NCBI GenBank assembly: GCA_047624165.1
Contig: JBLHPD010000136.1
Location: forward strand, 1-13,272
Direction: 5' to 3'
Length of the DNA: 13,272 nt
Source: Clostridium_AD sp047624165
GTDB lineage: Bacteria > Bacillota > Clostridia > Clostridiales > Clostridiaceae
Made by a program: the position numbers and the translations under genes. The notes below the pieces were generated by a model. The model had not been told where the DNA came from and did not search any database. It saw only the letters and a program-made list of their open reading frames with translations. Positions within the stretch are counted from its first letter, which is position 1, and each line of letters starts with the position of its first letter. Positions 1 to 6,790 of the stretch are shown piece after piece.

Positions 1-121
1 TTTTTAGCATTTTACAATATATTCAAGTTTAACAAGTTAAAATTTGGAATAGTTCAGTATCCTAACGGATAAACCATAAGTTTTTGTGGTCTAATCATTT
101 ATATATCTAAGGAGAATAATT

Positions 122-184
122 ATGAAAGCCATCACTCTAAAGTATAAAATATTTTTTCGAAAAAAGTTTAAAATAAAGCAGTAA
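122..184 (+). CDS. Possible 20-residue basic peptide (mini-ORF)
   Basis: An ATG at 122 is preceded by AAGGAG at 109-114 with 7-nt spacing, and the frame runs 20 codons to TAA at 182-184. The peptide is strongly basic (8 Lys, 1 Arg), has no cysteine and no obvious signal or membrane segment, and is not one I recognise. A long hairpin terminator begins 4 bases after the stop, so the unit is terminated like a real gene. It could be a small expressed peptide, a leader, or the decayed start of a lost gene. The good ribosome binding site is the only real support, and a chance ORF of this size is easily found in AT-rich DNA. Confidence 0.3.
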   Translation: MKAITLKYKIFFRKKFKIKQ

Positions 185-187
185 AAC

Positions 188-237
188 GAGAAAATATTGC
201 CTAATATTTCCAAGGAAATATTAGGCAATATTCTTTC
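188..237. terminator. Long hairpin terminator after the LacI-type regulator
   Basis: The core is a perfect 19-bp inverted repeat (193-211 with 214-232) around an AA centre. It is extended by four more pairs past one A/C mismatch (188-192 with 233-237). It lies 39 bases past the stop of the minus-strand regulator and just past the plus-strand mini-ORF. On the minus strand it is followed by a T-rich run (TTTTCTCGTTTT), and on the plus strand by TTCTTTCATT. It probably ends transcription from both sides, mainly of the regulator gene. Confidence 0.75.
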
Positions 238-275
238 ATTATATATCTAAAATTATCTTCAATAAAAATATAAGT

Positions 276-1274
276 TTATGTAGTTCCTCTAATAATAAGT
301 TCTGTTTCAAAATAAACTTGTTTCTCAGAAGGCAGTTCTCCATTTATCACATCTATTAAAATACTGCAAGCTTTTTTACCCATTATATAAATAGGTTGAG
401 ATATTGTCGTAAGTTCTGGTTCTATAACCTCTGATATATGAATGTTATCAAAGCCAATAACTGATATATCTCGAGGAATTTTATATCCATTTCGAAGTAA
501 AATTTTCACTCCACCAAGAGCCATCATATCATTACTATAAAAAATGGCATCTAAATTTTGAAAGCAATTTATTATTTTTGTTGTAGCTATTTTACCACCT
601 TTAACATTAAAGTCTCCTTCAAATATATACTTTTCTTCATATATTCCATAATCCTTCATTGCATCAATATAACCTTCCAATCTTTGTTTTGATACTTCTA
701 AATGTTCTCTTCCTTTTACAAATACTATTTTACGGTTTCCTTTTTCATACAAGTATTTAATTCCATTTTTTACTCCCTGCTTGTTTAAGCAAAATACCCC
801 ATAATGATCTTTATATTCTTCAATATATCTATCAACCAATACAAAAGGAACATTATTGTTTTTTAGTAGGGTTATACTTTCATTACTTTTACCTCCAGAC
901 ATAAAAATAACACCATCTATAAGCTTACTTATTAGAAGTTCAATATATTTTTCTTCTTTGTTAATGTCATTATCAGTGTTGCATATTATTAAATTATATT
1001 CTAATCTCTCTGCCTCATCCTCAACAGCTCTTGCCATTTCTGAAAAAAACGGATTTGTGATATCGGGAAGTATAATTCCTATAGTACCTGATTTTTTGGT
1101 GCTAAGGCTTCGAGCAATGGAATTAGGAATATAACTCATTTCCTTAGCAATTTTTAATATTTTTTTTCTGGTCGAGTCACTTATGCTAGCATCCTTTTTA
1201 TTAAGAACCATCGAAACTGTAGCCTTTGAAACTCCAGCCATTTCTGCTATATCCTTCATTGTAACATTATTCAT
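276..1274 (-). CDS. rbsR: LacI/GalR-family transcriptional repressor, probable ribose regulator RbsR
   Basis: This 332-residue protein has normal LacI-family length. Residues about 4-50 form the helix-turn-helix and hinge helix: MKDIAEMAGVSKATVSMVLN, then a YIPNSIARSL hinge. The rest is a periplasmic-binding-protein-like sensor domain, with NPFFSEMARAVEDEAE after the hinge, SNDMMALGG, and a VIGFDNIHISEVIEPELTTI stretch typical of the family. GDFNVKGG resembles GDFEFNGG of E. coli RbsR. The start is supported by GGAGG at 1281-1285, 6 nt upstream. It lies downstream of rbsB on the same strand but is separated by a strong terminator and has its own extended -10 promoter, so it is probably a separate transcription unit. 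Binding at the twin CG-centred operator before rbsK is inferred. In B. subtilis rbsR is the first gene of the operon; here it is last and uncoupled. Confidence 0.85.
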   Translation of the reverse strand: MNNVTMKDIAEMAGVSKATVSMVLNKKDASISDSTRKKILKIAKEMSYIPNSIARSLSTKKSGTIGIILPDITNPFFSEMARAVEDEAERLEYNLIICNTDNDINKEEKYIELLISKLIDGVIFMSGGKSNESITLLKNNNVPFVLVDRYIEEYKDHYGVFCLNKQGVKNGIKYLYEKGNRKIVFVKGREHLEVSKQRLEGYIDAMKDYGIYEEKYIFEGDFNVKGGKIATTKIINCFQNLDAIFYSNDMMALGGVKILLRNGYKIPRDISVIGFDNIHISEVIEPELTTISQPIYIMGKKACSILIDVINGELPSEKQVYFETELIIRGTT

Positions 1275-1382
1275 AATTTTCCTCCGATTTTCAGCAAATA
1301 CTACTTATTGGTTGAAAACACATCATGAAATGCTAAGTAGTCTATTTAAAAAATGTAACTTTAAAAAGTATATTTACATAAA

Positions 1383-1388
1383 ATTATA
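1383..1388 (-). promoter_or_regulatory. Extended -10 promoter of the LacI-type regulator
   Basis: On the minus strand TATAAT is preceded by TGG, giving a perfect TGnTATAAT extended -10. The hexamer 17 bp upstream (TTCCAA) is a poor -35, as is usual for extended -10 promoters. Predicted transcription starts near 1376, about 100 nt before the regulator ATG. It sits just downstream of the rbsB terminator, which implies independent transcription of the regulator. Confidence 0.6.
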
Positions 1389-1419
1389 CCAAAATGTAAC
1401 TTGCTTTGGAACACTTTCT

Positions 1420-1460
1420 AAAATTATAACCCAGAGGATACCCCCCTGGGTTATAATTTT
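1420..1460. terminator. Strong intrinsic terminator after rbsB
   Basis: A perfect 15-bp stem (AAAATTATAACCCAG at 1420-1434 with its complement at 1446-1460) encloses an 11-nt loop, and the stem ends in a T-run on both strands. It lies 36 bases past the rbsB stop and should end the rbsKDACB message before the regulator gene. Confidence 0.9.
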
Positions 1461-1495
1461 TATATTCTATTATTGGGGAAACAATATTTTGATTG

Positions 1496-2404
1496 CTATT
1501 TTTTTATAAGCTGAAGTTCTACTGGAATTTCTTTTGGAACTGTTTCACCTTTTGCTATTTTAATAGCATTTTCTACTGCAACTGAACCCATTAAATCAGG
1601 TTTCTGTGCTATGGTAGCTGCAAGGTCTCCACTTAGTACTGCCGCTTTTGCATCGTCATTACCATCAAAACCTACAATGATAACATCTTTATTGGCTGCT
1701 TTAACTGCTTTTATAGCTCCTAGTGCCATTTCATCATTATGTGCAAATATAGCATCAAACTGAGGAGTAGCTTGAATAATATTTTCAGTAACAGTTAATC
1801 CCTTTTGTCTATCAAAATCTGCTGATTGACTAGAAACAACTTTAACACCATCTTTTTTATCTACTATATTGTGGAATCCTTGACCTCTATCTCTTGTAGC
1901 AGAAGCACCAGGAATACCTTGTAATTCTACTAGGTTCCCTTTCCCATTTAGTTTTTCAAGTATAAACTCTGCTGCCATCTCTCCACCTTTTATGTTATCA
2001 GATGCAACGTGACAAGCAACTTCTCCACCATTTGCTTTTCTGTCTACAGTTACCACTTTTATTTTCTTATCATTTGCTACTGCTATTGAGTTTGCAACTG
2101 CATCGCTATCTGTTGGATTTATTATTAAAACAGAAATTCCTTGTTGAACTAAATCGTCTACATTAGATCTTTCCTTAGTAGCATCGTTTTGTGAATCAAG
2201 AACTACGATTTCATACCCTAATTCTTTAGCCTTCTTTTCTGCCCCCTCTTTCATAGATACAAAGAAAGGATTATTAAGAGTTGAAAGTACCATTCCAATC
2301 TTCTTTCCACCTTCAGTTGTTTTTTGTGAGCTACAGCCAGCTAAAGTTCCCATAATTAGTACAGTTGATAATGCCATTGATAATAATTTTGTTGTTTTTT
2401 TCAT
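1496..2404 (-). CDS. rbsB: Ribose ABC transporter substrate-binding lipoprotein RbsB
   Basis: RbsB captures ribose outside the membrane and delivers it to RbsC/RbsA. It has 302 residues with a lipoprotein signal peptide: Lys-rich N-terminus, hydrophobic core, and lipobox LAGC with Cys24 as the predicted lipidation site. The mature part is a type I periplasmic-binding protein (Peripla_BP_4 type). Motifs matching the ribose pocket of E. coli RbsB are visible: TLNNPFF near the N-terminus, VDRKANG, ATRDRGQGF, AHNDEMALGA, VGFDGNDDA and IAQKPDLMG. It is last in the rbsKDACB operon, 19 bases after rbsC, and followed by a strong terminator. A galactose or other pentose ligand cannot be excluded from sequence alone, but the operon context strongly favours ribose. 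Confidence 0.94.
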   Translation of the reverse strand: MKKTTKLLSMALSTVLIMGTLAGCSSQKTTEGGKKIGMVLSTLNNPFFVSMKEGAEKKAKELGYEIVVLDSQNDATKERSNVDDLVQQGISVLIINPTDSDAVANSIAVANDKKIKVVTVDRKANGGEVACHVASDNIKGGEMAAEFILEKLNGKGNLVELQGIPGASATRDRGQGFHNIVDKKDGVKVVSSQSADFDRQKGLTVTENIIQATPQFDAIFAHNDEMALGAIKAVKAANKDVIIVGFDGNDDAKAAVLSGDLAATIAQKPDLMGSVAVENAIKIAKGETVPKEIPVELQLIKK

Positions 2405-2423
2405 TTAAATCAACCTCCATTTT

Positions 2424-3353
2424 TTATTTATTCTTTCTTTTCACCATTACAGCGAGTAGAATAACTAACCCCTTTACTATTGCTTGATAAAAAGGTGAAA
2501 CATTAATAAGATTCAATCCATTATTAAGTACCCCTATTATCAGTGCCCCTATTATTGTACCTACTACACTTCCTTCTCCACCGGATAAGCTGGTACCACC
2601 AACTACTACAGCTGCAATGGCATCTAATTCAAAACCTACTCCAGCATTTGGAGACGCCGACCCTATTCTACTGGTAACAATTATTCCGCTTAAGGCAGCG
2701 GTTGCTCCACTTATTACATATACAAGGGTTTTAATCTTATCTGTATTAATACCTGATAATCTTGCTGAATCTTCATTTCCACCTAATGCATAAACGTATC
2801 TACCGTATCTAGTTTGGCTTAATATATAAAATGCTATACCAAATACTATAATAGTAAATATAACGGGAACTGGTAGACGTAAGACTTCTTTATTGCCAAT
2901 CGAAGAAAAACTTTGTCCTAGTCTTGAAATAGGAGTACCATTTGTATATACATAAGTTACACCTCTAAAAATAGTCATTGTTGCTAGTGTAACTATGAAA
3001 GCTTGTATTCTACCTTTAGAAACAAGAACACCATTTATAAGACCTATTATGCTACCTATAGCTAATGCTACAATAATTGCTAAATATACGTTCCCAGTGG
3101 AGGTTATTATACTTGCTGCGGCAGCACCGCTCACTGCAAGTATGGATCCAACGGATAAATCAATCCCTCCTGTAAGGATTACAAAAGTCATTCCTATAGC
3201 AATAACGGCATTTACTGAAACTTGAGTAAATATATTTGTAAAGTTTGCAAAGGTTAAGAATCTTGGCGTAATAAATGATATAACAATACATAATATCAAA
3301 AGACCTATTAGTGATTTATACTTTAGTGCTATATTTTTAAAATTACTTTTCAT
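2424..3353 (-). CDS. rbsC: Ribose ABC transporter permease RbsC
   Basis: This is the membrane channel of the ribose importer, probably acting as a dimer with RbsA. The 309-residue protein is almost entirely hydrophobic, with about 8-10 transmembrane segments. It carries family signatures TGGIDLSVGS (about residue 60-70) and VVVGGTSLSGGEGSVVGTIIGALIIGVLNNGLNL near the C-terminus, characteristic of BPD_transp_2 monosaccharide permeases. I place the start at the ATG at 3353, because AAGGAG lies 8 nt before it. An in-frame ATG 21 bases upstream (3374) has no ribosome binding site, and its first codons overlap the Shine-Dalgarno of the chosen start. It lies between rbsA (40 bases upstream) and rbsB. 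Confidence 0.93.
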   Translation of the reverse strand: MKSNFKNIALKYKSLIGLLILCIVISFITPRFLTFANFTNIFTQVSVNAVIAIGMTFVILTGGIDLSVGSILAVSGAAAASIITSTGNVYLAIIVALAIGSIIGLINGVLVSKGRIQAFIVTLATMTIFRGVTYVYTNGTPISRLGQSFSSIGNKEVLRLPVPVIFTIIVFGIAFYILSQTRYGRYVYALGGNEDSARLSGINTDKIKTLVYVISGATAALSGIIVTSRIGSASPNAGVGFELDAIAAVVVGGTSLSGGEGSVVGTIIGALIIGVLNNGLNLINVSPFYQAIVKGLVILLAVMVKRKNK

Positions 3354-3393
3354 AATATAAACTCCTTCTTCCATGAGGATTCTATTTAAAACA

Positions 3394-4899
3394 TTAATCT
3401 TTTATACCTACTGCATATTTCATTATGGCTTCTTGCGTGGCTTCTTCCCGAGAAAGCTCACCAGCTATTTCTCCTTCGTGCATTATTAAAATTCTGTCAC
3501 ATATTCCCAGTATTTCGGGCATATCAGATGAGATCATAATAATTGCTTTACCCATAGCCTTTAGTTCATTTAAAACATCGTAGATTTCCTTCTTAGCGCC
3601 CACATCTATTCCTCTTGTTGGCTCATCTATTATTAATACTTTAGGTGCAAGCATGAGCCATTTAGCCAATATAACCTTTTGCTGATTTCCACCACTTAAA
3701 TTTTTAATTAATTGTTCTGAGCTAGGAGTTTTTATAGAAAGTTTTTTTATATATTCATTAACATCCTTGCTTTCTTCAACTTTATTTATATGCTTAGCTC
3801 CATTTTCATATTTTTTAAGGTTAGCAAGTGTCATATTGTCGCTTACTGACATACCTAGAATAAGGCCTTCTTGTTTTCTGTCTTCAGAAAGATAGCAAAC
3901 TCCTTCTTTAATTGCATCTTTTGGGGAACGAATATTAACTTCAAGACCATCAATAAATACTTTACCAGAAGATTTTCTATATTCTCCAAAGATAGTTTTT
4001 GCCATTTCTGTCCTCCCAGAACCCATGAGCCCTGAGACACCTAAGATTTCTCCACTCTTTGCTTCAAAGTTAATATTGCGTACCTTTTCATTAAAACTTA
4101 AGTTTTCAACTTTAAGAATAGTATCTCCTTTTAATGATTTTCTGTATGGAAACTGTTCTTCTAATTTTCTACCAACCATCATTGATATTAAATCTTCTTT
4201 AGTAATATCTTGTGTTTTAACCTCACCAATATATTTACCATCTCTTAAAACGGTTATTCTGTCGCAGATTTGAAATATTTCATCCATTCTATGGGATATG
4301 TACACTATGCACATATTTTCACTTTTAAGCTTATTAATTACTTTAAATAGATTAGCTGTTTCCACATCAGTTAATGCAGTTGTAGGTTCATCCATTATTA
4401 TTATCTTAGAATTTTTGGAAAGTGATTTTGCTATTTCTACTAGCTGCTTTTCCCCTACATTCAAATCTTTAACTATGGTATTCACATCAATATTGAAACC
4501 AATATCTTTAAGTAAAATTTGTGATTTTTCTTTTAGCTCTTTTTTATTTATTCTTCTTGTTATTCCATTAAACCCTTCATTACCTAAAAATATGTTTTCC
4601 CATATACTCAAATTAGGAAGAAGACTTAGTTCTTGATGAATAATTGCAATGCCATGTTTCTGCGCATCTTTTATACCTTTTATATCTACCTCAGAACCTT
4701 GAATCATAATACTTCCGGAATCCTTATTATAAACTCCACTTAAAATTTTCATTAAAGTAGATTTTCCTGCTCCATTCTCTCCGAGTAGAGCTAGAACTTC
4801 ACCACTATAAGCTTCTATTTTAACATCTTCAAGAGCTTTTACTCCTGGAAAATATTTCGAAACATTTTTCATCTGAAGTAGAGGCGTTATCTTAGCCAT
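3394..4899 (-). CDS. rbsA: Ribose ABC transporter ATPase RbsA (two fused ABC domains)
   Basis: RbsA powers ribose import from the cytoplasmic face. Its 501 residues comprise two ABC domains in tandem, the usual size. Domain 1 has Walker A GENGAGKS (40-47), a degenerate signature LNVGEKQLVEIAKSL, Walker B IIIMDEPTTALTD and H-loop ISHRMDE. Domain 2 has the degenerate Walker A GLMGSGRTE typical of monosaccharide importers, an intact LSGGNQQK signature and Walker B LIIDEPTRGIDVG. One canonical and one impaired ATP site is normal in this family. GAGGAGG lies about 7 nt before the ATG. It follows rbsD by 39 bases in the operon. Confidence 0.95.
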   Translation of the reverse strand: MAKITPLLQMKNVSKYFPGVKALEDVKIEAYSGEVLALLGENGAGKSTLMKILSGVYNKDSGSIMIQGSEVDIKGIKDAQKHGIAIIHQELSLLPNLSIWENIFLGNEGFNGITRRINKKELKEKSQILLKDIGFNIDVNTIVKDLNVGEKQLVEIAKSLSKNSKIIIMDEPTTALTDVETANLFKVINKLKSENMCIVYISHRMDEIFQICDRITVLRDGKYIGEVKTQDITKEDLISMMVGRKLEEQFPYRKSLKGDTILKVENLSFNEKVRNINFEAKSGEILGVSGLMGSGRTEMAKTIFGEYRKSSGKVFIDGLEVNIRSPKDAIKEGVCYLSEDRKQEGLILGMSVSDNMTLANLKKYENGAKHINKVEESKDVNEYIKKLSIKTPSSEQLIKNLSGGNQQKVILAKWLMLAPKVLIIDEPTRGIDVGAKKEIYDVLNELKAMGKAIIMISSDMPEILGICDRILIMHEGEIAGELSREEATQEAIMKYAVGIKD

Positions 4900-4938
4900 T
4901 GAATCTCCTCCTCAAAACTTACTTATATTGCACTATTA

Positions 4939-5334
4939 TTAGAATACAACTCCTGATTTTAGTATTACATTTGCATAGGCTGTTTGTTCACCGGTTCTTA
5001 TTACTGCCTTGCACTTCTTTAACTGAGATTTAAGTTCTTCGTGAGTAATAAATGTAATTTTTACATCTCCAACCGCTTTTTTTATTTCATTGAATAAATG
5101 AGAATTAGCTTCAAAAGTTTCCTTAGCCACTATTACTTCCTCTATTTGAAGTTCTGTTAATATAGACGTTAAGGTTTCAATAAACCCTGGTATATTTTTA
5201 ATTAATGCAATATCTATTCTTTTAGTTTCATCTGGTATTGGTAGACCACAGTCCCCTATAGCTAAGGTGTCCGTGTGTCCCATTTTAGATATTACTTCAG
5301 AAATTTGTGAATTTAGTAATGTAGTTTTTCTCAT
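4939..5334 (-). CDS. rbsD: D-ribose pyranase RbsD
   Basis: RbsD interconverts beta-pyranose and beta-furanose ribose (mutarotation), so that imported sugar reaches the form used by RbsK. The 131-residue length is exact for the family. Residues known from the RbsD/FucU family are at the expected positions: His20 in KMGHTD, Asp28 in IGDCG, His98 in ITHEEL, and Tyr120 and Asn122 in TAYANVILKSG. The start is set by AAGGAGG 7 nt before the ATG. It sits between rbsK (44 bases upstream) and rbsA. I see nothing unusual in it. Confidence 0.95.
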   Translation of the reverse strand: MRKTTLLNSQISEVISKMGHTDTLAIGDCGLPIPDETKRIDIALIKNIPGFIETLTSILTELQIEEVIVAKETFEANSHLFNEIKKAVGDVKITFITHEELKSQLKKCKAVIRTGEQTAYANVILKSGVVF

Positions 5335-5378
5335 GACTATGCCTCCTTCTGGTATATCTCAAGTGGAAATCACAATTA

Positions 5379-6314
5379 TTAATTGTAATCTTCCCCGTAA
5401 ATGTCTATTACCTCTTGAATCGTTGGAATTGAAGGTTGTGCTCCCGATCTTTGAACTACTATTGAAGAAACTCTATTACCAAAAACTATAGCCTTTTTCA
5501 GATTTTCGTAGTTCATTTCACTAGTCCTTAATTTACTTGCTACAGCTCCAATAAAACTATCTCCTGCAGCAGTTGTGTCTATAGCATTAACCTTTATTGC
5601 TGGAATCAATTCTGATTTTTCTTTAGTTATTAATGCGGCACCCCTTGAACCTAGAGTTATTATTACGTAACTCACTCCCATTTTTATGAAATTACCAGCT
5701 GCTTTCTTAGCACTTTCTAAATCTTCAACTAAAATCCCTGTAATATCATAAGCTTCTGTTTCATTTGGAATTATTATATCTGTACATTTCAATAAACTTT
5801 CATCTATTTTTTTTGCAGGAGCTGGATTAAGTATTGTTATAATTCCATGTGATTTTGCATAAGTAAAAGCCTCAAGGGTCATTTCACTTGGAGTTTCAAA
5901 TTGTGCGATCATTACATCGCAATCCTTTATAATTGGATAGCTTTGTTTTATCTCATCTATTTTAATGCTCATATTAGCACCAGATACTACAACTATAGAA
6001 TTATTACCTTCACAGTTAACATTAATTATAGCTGTTCCAGTAGGTTCTCTACTATCTTTAAAAACACAGCCTGCATTTATGCCATCCCGTGAAAGATTAC
6101 TAACCAAGGAATCACCATTGCTGTCTAAGCCAACCTTACCTATCATATATACTTCCGAGCCCATGCGCCTAGAAGCAACTGCTTGATTAGCCCCTTTTCC
6201 TCCAGGAATATTGCTTATACTTTTAGCAAAAATGGTTTCACCTATCTTAGCCATGTTTTCTACTTTTAATACTATATCCATATTTAAACTTCCAAGGACA
6301 CAAATTTTATTCAT
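5379..6314 (-). CDS. rbsK: Ribokinase RbsK
   Basis: RbsK phosphorylates D-ribose to ribose 5-phosphate with ATP, feeding the pentose phosphate pathway and nucleotide synthesis. Its 311 residues are a PfkB-family sugar kinase. GSLNMDIV (8-15) binds sugar through Asn11 and Asp13. PGGKGANQAV (37-46) is PfkB signature 1. DTTAAGDSFIGA (from 246) is signature 2, with Asp252 as catalytic base and AAGD as the anion hole. It is the first gene of the operon, with GAGGTG 10 nt upstream of the ATG and a well-defined promoter and operator in the 80 bases beyond. Confidence 0.95.
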   Translation of the reverse strand: MNKICVLGSLNMDIVLKVENMAKIGETIFAKSISNIPGGKGANQAVASRRMGSEVYMIGKVGLDSNGDSLVSNLSRDGINAGCVFKDSREPTGTAIINVNCEGNNSIVVVSGANMSIKIDEIKQSYPIIKDCDVMIAQFETPSEMTLEAFTYAKSHGIITILNPAPAKKIDESLLKCTDIIIPNETEAYDITGILVEDLESAKKAAGNFIKMGVSYVIITLGSRGAALITKEKSELIPAIKVNAIDTTAAGDSFIGAVASKLRTSEMNYENLKKAIVFGNRVSSIVVQRSGAQPSIPTIQEVIDIYGEDYN

Positions 6315-6337
6315 ATAAATATATCACCTCTTTTTAA

Positions 6338-6364
6338 CTTAACCGATTAACTAAACCGGTTAAG
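6338..6364. promoter_or_regulatory. Twin LacI-type operator in front of rbsK
   Basis: The 27-bp segment is a near-perfect inverted repeat (ends CTTAACCG and CGGTTAAG). It can also be read as two adjacent 12-bp boxes, TTAACCGATTAA (6339-6350) and TAAACCGGTTAA (6352-6363), each with the central CG typical of LacI-family operators and spaced 13 bp apart. It covers the predicted transcription start (about 6361) and lies between the -10 and the ribosome binding site, an ideal repressor position. The most likely ligand is the LacI-type regulator encoded at 276-1274; that pairing is inferred. Confidence 0.75.
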
Positions 6365-6367
6365 CTT

Positions 6368-6396
6368 ATTGTATACGTTTAAATGTCTTTAGTCAA
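6368..6396 (-). promoter_or_regulatory. Sigma-A promoter of the rbs operon
   Basis: On the minus strand, -35 TTGACT (6391-6396) and -10 TACAAT (6368-6373) are separated by exactly 17 bp. Each differs from the vegetative consensus at one position. Predicted start is near 6361, about 47 nt before the rbsK ATG. Confidence 0.85.
6369..6384 (-). promoter_or_regulatory. Candidate cre box (CcpA site) over the rbs -10
   Basis: Read on the minus strand, ATTTAAACGTATACAA matches the cre consensus WTGNNARCGNWWWCAW at all defined positions but one (T instead of G at position 3). It overlaps the -10 hexamer, where CcpA binding would repress. Carbon catabolite repression of ribose operons by CcpA is known in Firmicutes; its use here is inferred. 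Confidence 0.5.
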
Positions 6397-6437
6397 TAAT
6401 TAATTTAAAAAATATATGTAGTTTATAATCTATTGTG

Positions 6438-6464
6438 TGTAGTATAAGTTATAATAATACTACA
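6438..6464 (+). promoter_or_regulatory. Inverted repeat upstream of the HesB-like selenoprotein gene
   Basis: A perfect 8-bp inverted repeat, TGTAGTAT (6438-6445) and ATACTACA (6457-6464), with an 11-bp spacer containing TATAAT (6450-6455), a candidate -10. It ends 12 bases before the Shine-Dalgarno. A dedicated operator would fit this position. Part of it (TTATAATAATACTAC, 6449-6463) also resembles a PerR box in its left half only, so I do not assign a regulator. Confidence 0.4.
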
Positions 6465-6488
6465 ATTCATATATTAAGGAGATGAAAA

Positions 6489-6779
6489 ATGATTATAGTG
6501 TTTAATGATAAAGCAAATAAAGCATTAAAAGCATTAATAGAATCCAAAGAAAATGGAGTTATAAGATTAGAAGTTTTAGCATTTGGTTGAGGGTCGCCCG
6601 CATTAGGGCTTGTTTTGGATAAACAAAGAACTGATGATTTTTTTATAAACGCTTACGGTATTTCATTTGTCATAGAGGAAAAAGTTAAAATTTATTTTGA
6701 GAATACAGAAATAATATATAATCCTGAAGCATTTAATGGAGGATTTTATGTCCATAGATACCGTACATCTACTATTTAA
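6489..6779 (+). CDS. HesB/IscA-like selenoprotein, TGA at codon 34 read as selenocysteine
   Basis: ATG at 6489 follows AAGGAG (6476-6481) by 7 nt. The frame runs to TAA at 6777-6779 (96 residues) with one internal TGA at 6588-6590. The sequence continues seamlessly across it: LEVLAFG-U-GSPALGLVLD. In IscA/HesB proteins the pattern is G-C-[GS]-G-x-x-x-x-L-x-[FL]-[DE], so the TGA falls exactly on the first conserved cluster-binding cysteine. A HesB-like family whose members carry Sec or Cys here is known (TIGR01911). The middle (GISFVIEEKV) and C-terminal GGF motif also fit, but the C-terminal CGC of classic IscA is absent and the protein has no cysteine anywhere. The likely role is iron-sulfur or redox chemistry in the cytosol; the exact function is unknown. 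It is monocistronic, divergent from rbsK and closed by a terminator. The alternative is a nonsense-mutated pseudogene, less likely given the intact frame on both sides. Confidence 0.88.
6596..6626 (+). promoter_or_regulatory. Candidate bacterial SECIS region downstream of the TGA
   Basis: Two abutting hairpins follow the TGA within the coding sequence. The first is GCCC (6596-6599), loop GCATTA, GGGC (6606-6609), with its loop only 9 nt after the TGA. The second is TTGTTT (6610-6615), loop TGGAT, AAACAA (6621-6626), with its loop 25 nt after the TGA and G at loop positions 2 and 3. Bacterial SECIS elements have a small apical loop with a G in the first two positions, about 16-37 nt after the UGA as I recall, so the second hairpin fits best. 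The pairing is directly visible; recognition by SelB is inferred. Confidence 0.55.
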
Positions 6780-6790
6780 TATTAGATATA

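Noticed and set aside
1..72. Open plus-strand frame from the left edge to TAA at 70-72
   Set aside because: Only 23 codons; in DNA this AT-rich one such frame among six is expected by chance, and the translation shows no recognisable feature.
3354..3374. Longer start for rbsC (seven extra residues)
   Set aside because: The extra codons contain the Shine-Dalgarno of the downstream ATG, and the upstream ATG has no ribosome binding site of its own.
6489..6779. Reading the HesB-like frame as a pseudogene with a nonsense mutation
   Set aside because: The stop is specifically TGA, lies exactly at the conserved Cys/Sec position, and nothing else in the frame is damaged. A random nonsense mutation would rarely land there.
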